A stretch of DNA of 64,000 nucleotides from OLB16 sp964422415 (lineage in GTDB: Bacteria > Hinthialibacterota > Hinthialibacteria > OLB16): positions 1 through 64,000 of the forward strand of contig CAYRBI010000004.1 of assembly GCA_964422415.1 (NCBI GenBank), given 5' to 3'. A model generated the notes under the pieces. That model saw only the letters and a list, made by a program, of their open reading frames with translations. It was not told the DNA's origin and did no database searches. How positions within the stretch are numbered: the stretch's first letter is position 1; each line of letters begins with the position of its first letter. A program made the position numbers and the translations under genes. Of the stretch, positions 62,241 through 64,000 are shown one piece after another.

Positions 62241-63578
62241 ATGATTCGAACCCTACCACAATATCCTCATTTGGGCTTCCTGAAACATCAGGCCAAAGAC
62301 CTGCAACGGTCGCATCAAAAGAAAGATCCCTCCATCTGCTCCCAACTACGCCGTCTGGCACGGTTTCAGGATATGCCTGAGATGGAGATGATGAACTCCG
62401 AGCTCGCTCTGCATGAAGCCCAGTATATCCTCGCGATGGAGTATGGTTTCAGGAGCTGGAATGCCCTCAAGGCTCACGTGGAGTCCTGTTCCGCAAACAA
62501 TCCACAGCCGTTACTCCACCACAATGGTGACCGTGTCTGGATTGAGGGCATTCCAGATCTCGGATGGGGTCGGAGCGGGGAGTGCACCTATGCAGGGGCA
62601 CTTGCTGCAGCACTGTCAATCACCGAACATCCCTTCACTTACACCACAATTATGGGGTTGACTGGGCTGGCTTTTCGTGTCCGTTGGTGGCAGCCGGGAG
62701 AAGGGAAGCACGGGTGGTGTCCCTCCAGCCCAGTGGGCGAGTTCCCCCAAGAGAAGAATGCCTTCCAACGTCTGTCTGGGTGGGAATTCGCGGATGTGGA
62801 CCGGATGGTCAAGGAGGAGGACCCCCATATGGAGGTCTTTTATGTCCCGATCCTGGATTCGATCAATATGGGATACCCCGTGATCGGGTATCCCGAGAAG
62901 GGAGATCTCAATGTTGCGGTAGCGTTTGGGCATGAACGTTCCGGAGAGACAACCCTGATCTCCTGGAATTCCTACTGGAACAAGGAACCGAAGATAATCC
63001 CAGTTGATCAACTCGGCCCCTGGTTCGCATATCCGGTCGAATACCATCCGGGACCAGATCCCACGCAAGCCTGCATGGAGGCGCTTCAGGGAGAGTGGTG
63101 GCGGGATCATACTGATACCTGGACCAAGCAACGGAATGGCCCTGGTTATCTTCGTGGAGATTCCGCGTTGAGCCAGTGGATCGAGGATCTTGGTAATGTA
63201 GATCAATTCTCTGAGGAACAGAGGAAGTCGCTTTTCTTTGTGAACTGGTGGTGCTTCGACTGCCTGTGGGATGCCCGTCAGAGCGCAGCCGCCTTTCTCA
63301 ATGAGAAGGCCAGCCTTTTCTCAGAGGAAGCCGGACTCCTCCTCCGGCGTGCCGCTGGAATCTATTCAGAAGAACTTGAGACTCTTGGAATAGTCTTCCA
63401 TCAGAAGGAGGCCTTCTTGGGACCCTGGACCGGCAAATCGATCGACCAATGGACTCCGGAGGTCCGCGCACGGGAAGCCGCCCTCCTCGAATCAGTTCGC
63501 GCCAAAGAATCCCGCGCCCTGGCTTTGTTGGATGAATCCTATGCTGTCTGGCAGAGAGACCAGCCAGTGAAGGTATAA
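62241..63578 (+). CDS. Papain-like/BtrH-type fusion protein, unknown substrate
   Basis: This 445-residue protein starts with an 80-residue helical domain (LGFLKHQAKDLQRSHQKKDP, then EYGFRSWNALKAHVES), which occurs at the start of ankyrin-type proteins in Acidobacteria and Planctomycetes. A papain-like core follows, with Cys115 in GECTYAGALAAAL, His231 in VAFGHERSG and Asn243 in SWNSYW, similar to BtrH-type acyl-transfer or peptidase proteins. No signal peptide is seen. AAAGGAGG precedes the ATG. The reaction is not known; acyltransferase or peptidase are both possible. Confidence 0.65.
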   Translation: MIRTLPQYPHLGFLKHQAKDLQRSHQKKDPSICSQLRRLARFQDMPEMEMMNSELALHEAQYILAMEYGFRSWNALKAHVESCSANNPQPLLHHNGDRVWIEGIPDLGWGRSGECTYAGALAAALSITEHPFTYTTIMGLTGLAFRVRWWQPGEGKHGWCPSSPVGEFPQEKNAFQRLSGWEFADVDRMVKEEDPHMEVFYVPILDSINMGYPVIGYPEKGDLNVAVAFGHERSGETTLISWNSYWNKEPKIIPVDQLGPWFAYPVEYHPGPDPTQACMEALQGEWWRDHTDTWTKQRNGPGYLRGDSALSQWIEDLGNVDQFSEEQRKSLFFVNWWCFDCLWDARQSAAAFLNEKASLFSEEAGLLLRRAAGIYSEELETLGIVFHQKEAFLGPWTGKSIDQWTPEVRAREAALLESVRAKESRALALLDESYAVWQRDQPVKV

Positions 63579-63594
63579 GTCTGACAATCACCCT

Positions 63595-63620
63595 GGGGGG
63601 GCAGTCGTCAGCCCCCCCTT
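63595..63620 (+). terminator. Intrinsic terminator after the 62241 gene
   Basis: GGGGGGGC (63595-63602) pairs with GCCCCCCC (63611-63618), followed by TTT. It lies 16 bases after the stop. Confidence 0.7.
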
Positions 63621-63677
63621 TCCGTGAGTAAGGATACTCGTTTAGGATGATGCCCGCTCATCACGAAAGGATTGGTA

Positions 63678-64000
63678 ATGACTAAGGTTCTCGTCACTGG
63701 CGGCGCCGGTTTCATCGGCAGCAACTTTGTCCGCTATGCTCTGCATCATCATCCCGGTTGGCGGGTGGTCAACCTCGACAAGCTGACCTATGCCGGCAAC
63801 CCGAAGAATCTGGATGACATCGCCTCGGACCCGGCAACCGCTTCCCGTTACCGGTTTGTCCATGGCGATATCGCTGATGAGAAGTGTGTGAATCCGCTCT
63901 TCGCACAGGAACATTTCGACTTTGCTCTGAACTTCGCTGCCGAAACCCATGTAGACCGCTCCATCGGCAATCCCGGTGACTTCATCCAGACTGATGTGTA
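63678..64000 (+). CDS. rmlB: dTDP-glucose 4,6-dehydratase, 5' part (cut by window end)
   Basis: The first 107 residues are present from ATG 63678. The N-terminus is MTKVLVTGGAGFIGSNFVRY, then NLDKLTYAGNPKNLDDIAS and FAAETHVDRSIGNPGDFIQT, all diagnostic of RmlB. It catalyses the second step of dTDP-rhamnose synthesis. AAAGGA is 10 bases upstream. The rest lies beyond the window. Confidence 0.93.
   Translation, partial: MTKVLVTGGAGFIGSNFVRYALHHHPGWRVVNLDKLTYAGNPKNLDDIASDPATASRYRFVHGDIADEKCVNPLFAQEHFDFALNFAAETHVDRSIGNPGDFIQTDV

Overview
The window is a 64 kb piece of a Gram-negative-type (diderm) bacterial chromosome. Base composition looks moderately GC-rich. Start codons include ATG, GTG and TTG, usually behind a clear GGAGG-type ribosome binding site. 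Two runs of 100 N show that this is a scaffold, probably a metagenome assembly. The gene mix fits an uncultivated lineage near the PVC or FCB groups (for example Sumerlaeota/BRC1, Hydrogenedentota, Omnitrophota or Lentisphaerota). It includes lamin-tail/CotH proteins, DUF1573 proteins, an anti-sigma/von Willebrand A fusion beside an ECF sigma factor, Tat-exported oxidoreductase and sugar-isomerase-like proteins, and a Chlamydia-type permease/DtxR fusion. I cannot fix the phylum from sequence reading alone. No prophage, CRISPR array, rRNA or transposase gene was seen.

Layout. 0-11 kb: tRNA-Pro, UDP-glucuronate decarboxylase, RicT/PSP1 protein, an MsbA-like exporter with an unusually long extracytoplasmic loop, an esterase/FAD-oxidoreductase pair, a glycosyltransferase, a DUF3748 protein and recA with a near-consensus promoter. 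11-17 kb: two tandem 965-residue lamin-tail/CotH proteins, each behind a related hairpin leader. 17-25 kb: gltX cut by a scaffold gap, a Tat-exported TIM-barrel protein, an unknown exported protein, an RraA-like protein and a large secreted glycosidase-like protein. 25-33 kb: a 54-residue membrane miniprotein, flippase, sixA, a Nudix gene behind an attenuator-like leader, UDP-glucose dehydrogenase, an RmlC-like protein, an ADP-ribosylglycohydrolase, and a nucleotidyltransferase/methyltransferase pair. 33-43 kb: a HicB-like protein, dnaE, two exported proteins, the VWA/anti-sigma fusion and its ECF sigma factor. 43-50 kb: envelope and hypothetical genes and a HicBA pair. 50-57 kb: purL with PurS-like domains, then a four-gene metal ABC operon. 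57-64 kb: O-antigen ligase, lipoprotein, two DUF1573 paralogues, a peptidase-like protein and the start of rmlB.

Themes. Surface polysaccharide functions are scattered through the window: UDP-glucuronate and UDP-xylose supply, an RmlC-like epimerase, RmlB, flippase, O-antigen ligase, GT4 and GT39-type transferases, and an LPG-synthase-type membrane protein. The metal operon encodes a lipoprotein, an ATPase, a permease fused to a complete DtxR-like repressor, and a second permease. This is the arrangement of chlamydial ytgABCRD. A dyad that could be an operator lies just upstream.

Non-coding structure is notable. Two TA-bounded MITE-like elements end inside stop codons of neighbouring genes. 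A second palindromic repeat family (around 7.2 kb and 39.6 kb) has half-copies after other genes. The gap at 60.7 kb is artificial: its two edges are the same 55 bases, and merging them restores one intact gene.
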